Assembly (NCBI GenBank): GCA_044337015.1
Contig: JBIIOJ010000006.1
Span: forward strand, 1 to 36,066
Origin: UBA4655 sp044337015
GTDB lineage: Bacteria; Planctomycetota; Planctomycetia; Pirellulales; UBA1268
Direction: 5' to 3'
Length of the DNA stretch: 36,066 nt
The notes below the pieces were generated by a model. That model did not search any database. It was given only the letters and a program-made list of their open reading frames with translations, and was not told where the DNA came from. The position numbers and the translations under genes were made by a program. Below are positions 1 to 7,105 of this stretch, one piece after another (position 1 is the first letter of the stretch; every line of letters starts with the position of its first letter).

Positions 1-267
1 GACGAGCTCCCGCATGCCCCAGGTCACGCAGCTGGCGGCGAAGCCGGCCACGACGATCGCAATCCCGAGCCGCTGCGGGAAATCCTTCCGCACGAACAGG
101 TCGCGACTGGGGCAGACGGCACAGCGTGCGATCCGGCCGGCGTCCAGGAAGCCTGGCGGGATCGCGACCGAGCCGTGGCACGAGGCACACCCGAGCGACG
201 AACACGACTCGACGCAATCGGCGGCGTTCGTGGCTCCGCAACGGGGGCAGGCGTAAGTGATCTTCAT
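1..267 (-). CDS. Zinc-ribbon membrane protein, 3' end cut by window edge
   Basis: I read this ORF directly; it is open from an ATG at 267 to the window edge, giving 89 codons with the C-terminus missing. The N-terminal 52 residues are cysteine-rich (C7-x2-C10, C18, C22, C27-x2-C30-H31, C49-x2-C52), which suggests one or two structural zinc sites. From about residue 66 a hydrophobic stretch begins (LGIAIVVAGFAAS), probably the first membrane segment. It lies 15 bp downstream of the membrane protein at 283-1020 on the same strand, so the two are probably co-transcribed. I do not recognise the family and assign no reaction. Confidence 0.6.
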   Translation of the reverse strand, partial: MKITYACPRCGATNAADCVESCSSLGCASCHGSVAIPPGFLDAGRIARCAVCPSRDLFVRKDFPQRLGIAIVVAGFAASCVTWGMRELV

Positions 268-282
268 CGCGGTCGGCGCCGG

Positions 283-1020
283 TCAGACGGGCCAGTGCGT
301 CCGGGTTTGGAGGAGCTGCGCGGCAAGCTCGCCCGTGATGGCCGCGAGGCACGCGACATATAGGATACCCGTGGCGCTCTGCGTGTTGGGAATCTCGAGC
401 GTTTTTTGGCTCATCACGAGCAGAATCGGCAGCCCGACGAGCCCGGCGAGCCACCGCAGGGCGATCAGGGCGACCGTGGCGGGATCTCCCGCGAGCGGGG
501 GAAGCCGTGGCACGCCGGCCGCCGCGATGAGGAATTGCACGACCACGGCGGCGACGGCGATCCAGGTGAGGCGGCGAAGCACGTCCACCCGCATGCCCGG
601 CGCGTTGAGATACCAATGGCCGAGGAGCATCGCGTGGACGGTCAGACCCGTCACGAGCCCCGACACGATCGCCCCGATGGCACCGGCAAGCGGCGGCGAA
701 TCGCCCCGCGCGGCGAGCCACGCCGTGAAACCGGCCGTGATCCCACCGCAGACCAAGACGAGCGTCATGCCCGCTCGCCGTTTCTCGCCGAGCCAGGCAA
801 CGCTCCCCATCCACGCCACCACGGCCGCGGCCACCGCGGCGACCCACTCACCCCCGGCCGCAGCCGACCAGGCGACAAGCGCCGCGAACGTGCAGAGCCC
901 CATCACGACGAGCAGGTTCACGCGAAAGAACCCCGCCGGCACGAGCGCGGAGGGCGTGACGGCGAGCCCGAAGGCAAGCCCCCACGCGAACCGACAGAGA
1001 AACTCGAGCAGGAGATTCAT
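283..1020 (-). CDS. Polytopic membrane protein of unknown function
   Basis: A 245-residue protein from an ATG at 1020 to a TGA at 283. It is hydrophobic nearly throughout, with about seven or eight candidate membrane segments, for example LLVVMGLCTFAALVAW, MTLVLVCGGITAGFTAWLAA and AIGAIVSGLVTGLTVHAML. Charged residues are confined to short loops such as GEKRRAG and RVDVLRRL. No catalytic motif is evident. Its stop is 15 bp before the start of the zinc-ribbon membrane protein at 267, so both are likely one transcription unit and may act together in the cytoplasmic membrane. A long + strand frame covers the same DNA, but its arginine- and alanine-rich composition marks it as a shadow. The function is unknown; confidence is in the gene, not in a role. 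Confidence 0.75.
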   Translation of the reverse strand: MNLLLEFLCRFAWGLAFGLAVTPSALVPAGFFRVNLLVVMGLCTFAALVAWSAAAGGEWVAAVAAAVVAWMGSVAWLGEKRRAGMTLVLVCGGITAGFTAWLAARGDSPPLAGAIGAIVSGLVTGLTVHAMLLGHWYLNAPGMRVDVLRRLTWIAVAAVVVQFLIAAAGVPRLPPLAGDPATVALIALRWLAGLVGLPILLVMSQKTLEIPNTQSATGILYVACLAAITGELAAQLLQTRTHWPV

Positions 1021-1111
1021 GCAGACGCCATTACCGAAATGATCACATTCCCTATCGCATCACCGAGAGAGGACCGTGTGGGGCTGCCTGTGCCCCGCGT
1101 ACGAGTTGACC

Positions 1112-1254
1112 GGTTCGGGGCTGCACGTGTGCCCGAGACGGCGTATGCAGACGAGCGAAGCAAGGATTGCGAAGCGAAGTCTGCATCCGAGCGAGCGAAG
1201 GACAGGATGTCCGTAGCGAGCGTCCGGCGAGCGGCATACGGGCAGCCCCGAACC
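1112..1254. repeat. Nested inverted-repeat element in intergenic DNA
   Basis: The 292-bp gap between the membrane-protein start (1020) and the folE stop (1313) holds a nested palindrome. Outer arms GGTTCGGGGCTGC at 1112-1124 and GCAGCCCCGAACC at 1242-1254 are perfectly complementary over 13 bp. Inside them, CGTATGC at 1142-1148 pairs with GCATACG at 1234-1240. ATGCAGAC at 1145-1152 pairs with GTCTGCAT at 1179-1186; this overlaps the previous arm, so the two folds are alternatives. GGACA/TGTCC at 1200-1212 forms a small hairpin. GCGAAGC/GAGCGA-type words recur in the core. It could be a mobile palindromic (REP/BIME-like) element, a structured RNA or a terminator. No ORF in it looks coding. Confidence 0.6.
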
Positions 1255-1312
1255 CAGCTGGCTTGACCGACCGAAAAACGCGCCGCGAGAGCCACTCTCG
1301 ACCTGCCGCCCA

Positions 1313-1918
1313 TCAGCACTCACCGCGACGGTTGCCGTAGATGAGCGTCATCACCTCGGAGCGGCTCGAGAGGTTCGAGCGGAAGAGGCCCTTCATCGCG
1401 GAGGTGACCGCGACGCTGCCCGGTTTGCGGACCCCGCGAATCGTCATGCAGGTGTGCGTCGCCTCGACGACGACGGCCACGCCCTTGGCGCCGAGCTCGT
1501 CGACGAGCAGGTCGGCGATGGTTTCCGTCAGCCGCTCCTGGACCTGCGGCCGATGCGAGACGACCTCGACGAGACGGGCGAGCTTCGAGAGGCCGAGGAC
1601 GCGGCCGTCGGGAAGGTAGGCGATGTGGGCCCGGCCCATGAACGGGAGGAGGTGGTGCTCGCAGACGCTGTTGAAGGCGATGTCGCGAACGAGAACGATC
1701 TCGTCGTATTTCTCCATGAACGCCTTGCGGAGGTGCTCGCGCGGGTCCTGCTTCAGGCCGGCGAACATCTCCGCGTACATCCGCGCGACGCGGGCGGGTG
1801 TCTCGCGGAGTCCCTCGCGATCGGGATCCTCGCCGACCGCCAGCAGGATCTCGCGAACGGCCCGCTCGATCCGGGCGTGGTCGACGGGGTGGGTGGAGGT
1901 GGGGTCGGCGTTGGGCAT
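1313..1918 (-). CDS. folE: GTP cyclohydrolase I (type IA)
   Basis: A 201-residue protein of normal length for bacterial FolE, which converts GTP to 7,8-dihydroneopterin triphosphate at the entry to folate (and sometimes queuosine or biopterin) synthesis in the cytoplasm. The family signatures are intact: EGLRETPARVARMYAEMF near residues 35-52, then NSVCEHHLLPF at 83-93, where C86 and H89 are expected zinc ligands and H88 the catalytic histidine. The third zinc ligand is C157 in THTCMTIRG. SHRPQVQERLT (121-131) is the usual substrate-site segment. The gene is last in a minus-strand cluster, 36 bp after the LON-domain gene. The ATG at 1918 fits the family start. Confidence 0.95.
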   Translation of the reverse strand: MPNADPTSTHPVDHARIERAVREILLAVGEDPDREGLRETPARVARMYAEMFAGLKQDPREHLRKAFMEKYDEIVLVRDIAFNSVCEHHLLPFMGRAHIAYLPDGRVLGLSKLARLVEVVSHRPQVQERLTETIADLLVDELGAKGVAVVVEATHTCMTIRGVRKPGSVAVTSAMKGLFRSNLSSRSEVMTLIYGNRRGEC

Positions 1919-1954
1919 CGTTCGTCCGTCGATATCGAGGAAGGGTTCGCTGAA

Positions 1955-2647
1955 TCAGTTGACGCTGAATTCCGGCGGGAAGGTCCGGCCGCGGAACGGC
2001 AAGGCCTTGCCGGCGATGGCATCGAGGAGCATGGCGGCCCGCTTCAGGACATTGCACTCCGTGAGCAGGCGCACCTTCCACTCGAGGTCGAGGTCGATCG
2101 TGTATGCCACGATGTCGGAGAGCATGCCGAGCGTGATCTGGTTGCCGAGCAGCTGGTCGAGCTGTTCAAAGGCGTCGGGAATCTTCGGCAGCACGCTCTT
2201 GAACGCAGCGAGGAGTCGCTGCTGCATCTGGATCACCTCGCCCGTCGGAACCTCCGACGGATCCTCGTCGTCGAGGATCTCCGACTCGACGAGGCGGAAG
2301 AGCTTCTTCGGCGGAAGCTCGCGGACGAGACGTATCCGCCGCACGCCGAGCAGGAGCACGTTGTAGGTTCCCTCGTCGGTCCGCTGGTGCGTCGCGACGC
2401 GGCAGAGGCAGGCGGTGGAACGCAGCGGCGGCCGTCCCTCGTAGTGCGTCTCCCATCCCGGGGCGAGCACGCCCAGGGCGATGAGGCGGTCGTCCTCCAC
2501 CGCCTCCTCGAGCATCGCCCTGTACCGTGGCTCGAAGATGTGGAGCGGCTGCATGACGTGCGGAAACATCACGAGGTTGGGCAGCGGGAACACCCTCGCG
2601 ATGCCGGAGAAATGGTCGGGCGAAAAGGCCAGCGGCTCGTCGGACAT
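1955..2647 (-). CDS. LON-type substrate-binding domain protein
   Basis: A 230-residue protein carrying only the N-terminal (substrate-recognition) domain of Lon protease. The diagnostic start FPLPNLVMFPHVMQPLHIF is at about residues 20-38, followed by EPRYRAML. No AAA+ ATPase or Ser/Lys protease domain follows. The second half (about 120-210) is helical and matches the bundle seen in stand-alone LON proteins. The reading frame extends further upstream, but those 45 residues are low-complexity Arg/Ser/Pro, so I start at the ATG at 2647 (MSDEPLAF); an AGGAG lies 14 nt upstream, which is rather far. It sits between the DUF309 gene (25 bp away) and folE (36 bp away) on one strand. The molecular role of single LON-domain proteins is poorly defined. 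Confidence 0.88.
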   Translation of the reverse strand: MSDEPLAFSPDHFSGIARVFPLPNLVMFPHVMQPLHIFEPRYRAMLEEAVEDDRLIALGVLAPGWETHYEGRPPLRSTACLCRVATHQRTDEGTYNVLLLGVRRIRLVRELPPKKLFRLVESEILDDEDPSEVPTGEVIQMQQRLLAAFKSVLPKIPDAFEQLDQLLGNQITLGMLSDIVAYTIDLDLEWKVRLLTECNVLKRAAMLLDAIAGKALPFRGRTFPPEFSVN

Positions 2648-2672
2648 GATGGCGGCGGTGGCTCCTGCCCGT

Positions 2673-3062
2673 TCACACCGGGGGATCGAGGTGGATTTCT
2701 GGAAGCAGCTCCGGGTCGAGCTCGAGGGACGGGAATTCCTCGGTGCTGGCGGCCACCTCCGCGAGGCAGCGGTCGAATTCACCGAGAAACTTCACGAGGT
2801 CAAGTCCGAGGTGCTTCGGCTGGTAGGGTTCCAGGTAGCCGTGGACGCTCTTGTGAAGCTTCCTCGCTCCGCGGATGTTGCCGTTTCCGAAATGATAGAG
2901 GGCGACGGCCGCCTGGATGAGTCCCTGGTAGAACTTTCGCGAGTCGCCGCGGTATTCCGTCCAGAGCTCCTCCCAGATCTCGTGGCTCTCGTAATAATCG
3001 CACTCGTTGAACTTCTCGATCCCCTGGAGGTAGAGGGGGTCGTAGCCGGCAGGCTCTTGCAT
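2673..3062 (-). CDS. DUF309 family protein
   Basis: A 129-residue protein with the DUF309 signature near its N-terminus: F18-N-x7-H27-E28-x2-E-x2-W, seen as FNECDYYESHEIWEELW. An aligned helical segment FYQGLIQAAVALYHFGNGN follows at about residues 44-62. The family forms small all-helical domains of unknown biochemical role. The ATG at 3062 is supported by an AAGGGA Shine-Dalgarno 6 nt upstream. The same frame stays open far upstream through nth, dcd and part of aspS, but that extension is an antisense shadow. It heads the cluster with the LON protein and folE, and its start codon is only 15 bp from that of divergent nth. Confidence 0.87.
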   Translation of the reverse strand: MQEPAGYDPLYLQGIEKFNECDYYESHEIWEELWTEYRGDSRKFYQGLIQAAVALYHFGNGNIRGARKLHKSVHGYLEPYQPKHLGLDLVKFLGEFDRCLAEVAASTEEFPSLELDPELLPEIHLDPPV

Positions 3063-3077
3063 GCGTGATCCCTTTTC

Positions 3078-3800
3078 ATGAAGCGTACCACCGACCGGAC
3101 CCGCCGGACCACGAAGGCGGCGAAATCGACCGAGGAAAAGCGGATTTTGGCCCACGACCGGCGCCGGGCGATTCGAATCGCCGAAAAGCTCGCCGCAGCC
3201 TATCCCGACGCCGCCTGCTCGCTCTCCTTCTCGAATCCGTTCCAGCTCGTGATCGCCACGATCCTCTCGGCCCAGTGCACCGACAAGCGGGTGAACCAGG
3301 TCACCGGGCCGCTGTTTCGCCGCTGGCCGGACGCCGCATCGCTCGCGGCCGCCGAGCCGAGCGAGATCGAGCGGATGATCCGGAGCACCGGGTTCTTCCG
3401 CGCGAAGGCGAAGAATATCCGCGGCTGCGCCGAGGCACTCGTCGCGTGGCACGGAGGGGAGGTTCCGGAGCGGCTCGAGGATCTCGTGAAGCTGCCCGGC
3501 GTCGGCCGCAAGACCGCCAACGTCGTTCTCGGCACGGCGATGGGGCGGGCCGATGGCATCGTCGTGGACACCCACGTGGGACGGATCTCGAAACGGCTGG
3601 GGCTGACGTCGACCCGCGAAGCCGTGAAGGCGGAGCGGGGACTCGTCGCCGTCGTGCCGAAGCGGCACTGGATCGCCTGGAGCCACTGGCTCATCGAACA
3701 CGGCCGGGCCGTCTGCCGGGCCCGCCGCCCCGACTGCGGCCGGTGCGTCCTCGGGCGGCTCTGCCGGAAGGTGGGGGTCGAGCGGCCGGCAGAGGATTGA
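3078..3800 (+). CDS. nth: Endonuclease III (DNA glycosylase / AP lyase)
   Basis: A 240-residue base-excision repair enzyme that removes oxidised pyrimidines and cleaves at abasic sites. Visible features are the helix-hairpin-helix LPGVGRKTANVVLG (139-152) with catalytic K145; the catalytic aspartate D164 in VVDTHVGRI; LSAQCTDKRVN (63-73); and a complete [4Fe-4S] ligand set C213-x6-C220-x2-C223-x5-C229. The first ~28 residues are a basic extension relative to typical Nth. The ATG at 3078 is only 15 bp from the divergent DUF309 start, so a downstream non-ATG start such as the TTG in ILAHDRR is possible. The catalytic core is unambiguous. Confidence 0.94.
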   Translation: MKRTTDRTRRTTKAAKSTEEKRILAHDRRRAIRIAEKLAAAYPDAACSLSFSNPFQLVIATILSAQCTDKRVNQVTGPLFRRWPDAASLAAAEPSEIERMIRSTGFFRAKAKNIRGCAEALVAWHGGEVPERLEDLVKLPGVGRKTANVVLGTAMGRADGIVVDTHVGRISKRLGLTSTREAVKAERGLVAVVPKRHWIAWSHWLIEHGRAVCRARRPDCGRCVLGRLCRKVGVERPAED

Positions 3801-3818
3801 CCGACAAAAAGGGGCACG

Positions 3819-3847
3819 TGTCAGGATCGGGCCCGAAAGCGTACACT
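3819..3847 (+). promoter_or_regulatory. Possible promoter of dcd
   Basis: The 99-bp gap between nth and dcd contains TACACT at 3842-3847, a fair -10 hexamer. TGTCAG at 3819-3824 is a weak -35 match, spaced 17 bp. AGGAG at 3889-3893 precedes the dcd ATG by 6 nt. The -35 is poor and planctomycete promoter consensus is uncertain, so this is only a candidate. Confidence 0.25.
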
Positions 3848-3899
3848 GCTCCATGGAGTTCGTCGGCCACGGTTCGAACGCGCCTCGCAGGAGCCTCGC

Positions 3900-4466
3900 A
3901 TGATCCTCTCCGGCACCGAGATCAAGCGGCATCTGGGCAAAAACATCATCATCTCGCCCTTCGACGAGAAGAACCTCAACCCCAACAGCTACAACCTCTC
4001 CCTCCACGACGAACTTCTCGTGTACGAGGAGGTCGTGCTCGACATGCGAAAGAGCAATCGCGTCGAGCGGGTCAAGATCCCGGAGGACGGGCTCGTCCTC
4101 ACGCCGAACCAGCTCTACCTCGGCCGCACGGTCGAGCGGACGGAGACGCACAACTTCGTTCCGATGATCGAGGGCCGCAGTTCCGTCGGCCGGCTCGGAC
4201 TGTTCGTGCACGTCACGGCCGGCTTCGGCGACGTCGGCTTCTGCGGCTACTGGACGCTCGAGATGTTCGCGGTTCAGCCGGTGAAGATCTACCCCGGCGT
4301 CTCGATCTGCCAGATCTTCTTCCACCAGATCGTCGGCGACATCGTCGAGTATTCGAGCGACAAGTACCAGCACAACCGGGACATCCAGCCGAGCCTCCTT
4401 TTCCGGGAGCTCAACGGCGAGGACGAGCAGGCGCAGCTCGAACTGGCCTTCGGTGCGGAACGCTGA
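3900..4466 (+). CDS. dcd: dCTP deaminase
   Basis: A 188-residue protein of the dUTPase/dCTP-deaminase fold. It converts dCTP to dUTP (or to dUMP in bifunctional members) in the cytoplasm, feeding thymidylate synthesis. The active-site block EGRSSVGRLGLFVHVTAGFG is at 91-110, and GYWTLE ends in E121, the position of the catalytic glutamate (E138 in the E. coli enzyme). The C-terminal KYQHNRDIQPSLLF (155-168) resembles the KYQ-x-QPS lid of this family. A strong AGGAG Shine-Dalgarno supports the ATG at 3900. From sequence alone I cannot tell the mono- from the bifunctional form. Stand-alone phage-defence deaminases exist, but this short, housekeeping-like form between nth and aspS gives no sign of that role. 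Confidence 0.93.
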   Translation: MILSGTEIKRHLGKNIIISPFDEKNLNPNSYNLSLHDELLVYEEVVLDMRKSNRVERVKIPEDGLVLTPNQLYLGRTVERTETHNFVPMIEGRSSVGRLGLFVHVTAGFGDVGFCGYWTLEMFAVQPVKIYPGVSICQIFFHQIVGDIVEYSSDKYQHNRDIQPSLLFRELNGEDEQAQLELAFGAER

Positions 4467-4487
4467 TTCGCAGGAACCGTTCGAGCC

Positions 4488-4676
4488 ATGCAGAAGATCC
4501 TGGCCTGGACCTGCCTCGCGTGTGCCGTGGTATTCGCCGCCGTCTCGCTCACGGCGGTTTTCGCGGGCGATTCGACCGGGCTCGGCATCGCGACGCCGCT
4601 CTACGCGGCGATCGCCGTGGCGGCGGTCGGCATGCTCCTGTCCCTCGTGCTCGTCGTGATCGGCCGCCTCGGTTGA
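4488..4676 (+). CDS. Small two-helix membrane protein
   Basis: A 62-residue ORF 21 bp after dcd. It has two hydrophobic segments, ILAWTCLACAVVFAAVSLTAVF (about 4-25, shortened in reality by its ends) and a second from about residue 38 to 59 containing AAIAVAAVGMLLSLVLVVIG. A short glycine-rich loop, GDSTGLGIA, separates them. GC-rich third positions and clean amphipathic partition make it look coding, and overlapping frames here are arginine-rich and less credible. No conserved functional motif is visible. Its closeness to dcd suggests read-through transcription. Confidence 0.55.
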   Translation: MQKILAWTCLACAVVFAAVSLTAVFAGDSTGLGIATPLYAAIAVAAVGMLLSLVLVVIGRLG

Positions 4677-4680
4677 CGCG

Positions 4681-4737
4681 GGGACGATTGCCCGGACGAT
4701 TACCCTGCGGATGGATAACCTGCGGACGGTTACCCTG
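4681..4737 (+). repeat. 15-bp tandem repeat upstream of aspS
   Basis: Three consecutive 15-bp units fill the leader of aspS: CGGACGATTACCCTG (4693-4707), CGGATGGATAACCTG (4708-4722) and CGGACGGTTACCCTG (4723-4737). A partial degenerate unit (GGACGATTGCC) precedes them from 4682. The array ends 41 bp before the aspS start codon, so it would lie in the 5' leader or promoter. Confidence 0.7.
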
Positions 4738-4778
4738 AGAACAGGCGGCTCTCCAGACGGTACAGAAAGGTTGGAATC

Positions 4779-6560
4779 GTGCTTCGGACACACACCTGCG
4801 GCGAATTGCGGAACGAGCATGCCGGGACGACGGCGACCCTCGGCGGCTGGGTCGACCGGGTGCGGGACCACAAGGGGGTGATCTTCATCGACCTTCGCGA
4901 CCGCTACGGCCGCACGCAGGTCGTCGTCGGCCCCGAGAGCCCCCCCGGGACGCTCGCCGCCGCAAAGCGGGTCCGCCCGGAGTGGGTGGTGCTCGCACGG
5001 GGCGTCGTCAGCCCGCGGCCGGAGGGAACGCTCAATCCGAAGCTGCCGACCGGCGGCATCGAGCTGCTCTGCGAGTCGCTCGAAGTGCAGAGCGAGGCGG
5101 AGACGCCCGTGTTCCAGCCCGGGGCCACGGAACTGCCGGGCGAGGACATCCGGCTCGCGCACCGCTGGCTCGACCTCCGCAGGCCCGCGATGCAAGAGAA
5201 CCTCCTCCTGCGTCACCGCATCGTCAAGCTGATGCGGGACTACTTCGACGAGCAGGGCTTCGTCGAGGTGGAGACGCCGATGCTCGGCCGCAGCACCCCC
5301 GAGGGCGCCCGGGATTACCTCGTTCCCAGCCGCCTCGCGCACGGCAGTTTCTACGCGCTGCCGCAGTCGCCCCAGCTCTACAAGCAGCTGCTCATGATGG
5401 CGGGCTTCGACCGCTATGTGCAGGTCGCGAGGTGCTTCCGCGACGAGGACCTGCGGGCCGACCGGCAACCCGAGTTCACGCAGCTGGATCTCGAGATGTC
5501 GTTCGTCGAGGCCGACGACGTGATGGGGGTCATCGACGGGCTCGTCGCGAGGACCGCGAAGGCGATCCTGGGCATCGACGTGGCCACGCCGCTGCCGCGG
5601 CTCTCGTGGGACGAGGCGATGGAGCGGTTCGGCCATGACGCCCCGGACCTCCGGTTCGGCCTGGAGATCGTCGACTGCTCGACGATCGCCGCGGAAAGCT
5701 CGTTCCGCGTCTTCCACTCAGCCGTCGAGGCGGGCGGCAGGGTCCGCGGCATCCGCGTCCCGGGGGCGGCCGAGACGTTTTCGCGGAAGGATCTCGACGA
5801 CCTCACGAACGTGGCCGTCGAGGCCGGCGCGAAGGGGCTCGTCTGGCTCAAGCTCGACGCCAACGGCGCGCTCGCCGGCCCGGTCGCCAAGAACCTCGCC
5901 GACGGCGTCGGTGCGCGGCTCGTCGAGCGGATGGCGGCCAGGCCCGGCGACCTTCTGCTGCTCGTCGCGGACACTTTCGACGTCACCTGCAAGGCGCTCC
6001 ATACGCTTCGCAAGCGGCTCGGGGCTTCCCTTGGCCTCTACGACCCCCGCACGATGCACTTTTCGTGGATCGTCGACTTTCCGATGTTCGCCAAGGACTC
6101 CGAGACAGGCGGCTGGGCATCGATGCACCACCCGTTCACGGCGCCGCGGCCGCAGGACCTCGACCGACTGGAGAGCGACCCCGCAGGCTGTCGGGCGGTG
6201 GCCTACGACCTCGTCATCAACGGATCGGAGGCGGGCGGCGGCACGATCCGCATCCACGACAGTCGCGTGCAGGAGCAGGTCTTCTCGCTCCTGGGCATCT
6301 CTCCGGAGCTGGCGAAGGAACGGTTCGGATTCCTGCTCGAGGCCCTCCGCAGCGGCGCACCGCCGCACGGCGGCATCGCTCTGGGCATCGACCGCTGGGT
6401 GATGCTGATGGCGAACCTGGACTCCATCCGCGACGTGATTGCCTTCCCAAAGACTCAAAGCGCGAGCGACCTGATGACCGGTGCCCCGGGCACGGTCGAC
6501 CCGAAGCAGCTCGTGGAACTCGGAATCCGGATTGCGGCACCGCCCAAGCCGGCGGGTTGA
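4779..6560 (+). CDS. aspS: Aspartyl-tRNA synthetase, bacterial type
   Basis: A 593-residue class II synthetase of normal bacterial length. The N-terminal OB-fold anticodon-binding domain begins with TLGGWVDRVRDHKGVIFIDL. Catalytic motif 2, FRDEDLRADRQPEFTQLDLE, starts near residue 219; motif 3, GGIALGIDRWVML, is near 531, followed by the bacterial tail IAFPKTQSASDLM. Between them lies the bacterial GAD insertion (about 290-430). The start is GTG at 4779 with AGAAAGG 8 nt upstream. H31 in RDHKGV is the residue typical of non-discriminating AspRS (leucine in the E. coli discriminating enzyme), so it may also charge tRNA-Asn with Asp. tRNA-Val follows 40 bp downstream. Confidence 0.97.
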   Translation: MLRTHTCGELRNEHAGTTATLGGWVDRVRDHKGVIFIDLRDRYGRTQVVVGPESPPGTLAAAKRVRPEWVVLARGVVSPRPEGTLNPKLPTGGIELLCESLEVQSEAETPVFQPGATELPGEDIRLAHRWLDLRRPAMQENLLLRHRIVKLMRDYFDEQGFVEVETPMLGRSTPEGARDYLVPSRLAHGSFYALPQSPQLYKQLLMMAGFDRYVQVARCFRDEDLRADRQPEFTQLDLEMSFVEADDVMGVIDGLVARTAKAILGIDVATPLPRLSWDEAMERFGHDAPDLRFGLEIVDCSTIAAESSFRVFHSAVEAGGRVRGIRVPGAAETFSRKDLDDLTNVAVEAGAKGLVWLKLDANGALAGPVAKNLADGVGARLVERMAARPGDLLLLVADTFDVTCKALHTLRKRLGASLGLYDPRTMHFSWIVDFPMFAKDSETGGWASMHHPFTAPRPQDLDRLESDPAGCRAVAYDLVINGSEAGGGTIRIHDSRVQEQVFSLLGISPELAKERFGFLLEALRSGAPPHGGIALGIDRWVMLMANLDSIRDVIAFPKTQSASDLMTGAPGTVDPKQLVELGIRIAAPPKPAG

Positions 6561-6600
6561 TTCCCGGGAATCGACGGCCGCGTGGTATCATCGCACTTGC

Positions 6601-6674
6601 GGGCGAATAGCTCAGTTGGTCAGAGCACCTCGTTTACACCGAGGGGGTCGGGGGTTCGAGCCCCTCTTCGCCCA
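6601..6674 (+). tRNA. tRNA-Val (anticodon TAC)
   Basis: A 74-nt cloverleaf. The acceptor arms GGGCGAA (6601-6607) and TTCGCCC (6667-6673) pair fully. The D-stem GCTC/GAGC, the anticodon stem CCTCG/CGAGG (6628-6632 and 6640-6644) with loop TTTACAC giving anticodon TAC, and the T-arm GGGGG-TTCGAGC-CCCTC (one G-T pair) are all intact. The discriminator is A6674 and CCA is not encoded. Confidence 0.97.
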
Positions 6675-6678
6675 CTCG

Positions 6679-6700
6679 CCGGCGGCCCCCCGGCCGCCGG
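6679..6700 (+). terminator. GC hairpin after tRNA-Val
   Basis: CCGGCGGCC (6679-6687) and GGCCGCCGG (6692-6700) form a perfect 9-bp stem with a CCCC loop, starting 5 nt after the tRNA. No T-run follows directly, so it may instead mark a processing boundary. An A7T6 tract at 6762-6774 lies 60 bp further on. Confidence 0.45.
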
Positions 6701-6861
6701 AAGCTTGCCGGAGGCCCTGATCCCGTCCGGTTGTCGGGGTCGGGAAAACCTCGACGGCGCCAAAAAAATTTTTTCGGGGCGAGGGGAGACCCTGCCGACT
6801 TCTCCCTGCACGGCGTCATGGATTCCCCATTTCGCCTCCCCCCTCAACGGAGATTCCTCCC

Positions 6862-7047
6862 ATGGCCCGCAAGGTCCTCGTCGTCGCCCTTCTCGCTTCC
6901 TTCGCCATCGCCGCCGGCTCGATCGCCTCGGCCGCCCAGTACACGAGCGGTTCGAACCTCGTCGCCCGCCGCGGCCCGATCGCCACGCTCATCGAGATGG
7001 AGCGGCGGAAGAACGAGTGGCTCCGCCGGACGTTCCTCGGCCGGTAG
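6862..7047 (+). CDS. Small secreted peptide with signal sequence
   Basis: A 61-residue protein from an ATG at 6862. The first ~24 residues are a classic signal peptide: MARK, then VLVVALLASFAIAAGS, and an alanine-rich cleavage zone near ASAA-Q. The mature part is only ~36 residues and basic, ending in IEMERRKNEWLRRTFLGR, a likely amphipathic helix. ACGGAG lies about 10 nt upstream of the start. Other frames across this DNA are longer but low-complexity. The mature peptide would be exported to the periplasm or outside. Its role is unknown. Confidence 0.65.
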   Translation: MARKVLVVALLASFAIAAGSIASAAQYTSGSNLVARRGPIATLIEMERRKNEWLRRTFLGR

Positions 7048-7105
7048 TTCGACGCCGACGGCTCGACCGTCCGCCAAGGCGGCCCCCAGGTGGCCCCCGA
7101 CGGCA

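Noticed and set aside
2673..5717. 1,014-aa minus-strand frame through nth, dcd and aspS
   Set aside because: Only its last 129 codons (DUF309) look like protein. The rest is antisense to three well-recognised genes.
6762..6774. A7T6 tract as an intrinsic terminator
   Set aside because: The tract itself is a palindrome without a GC-rich stem in front of the T-run; it could equally be a bent-DNA promoter element.
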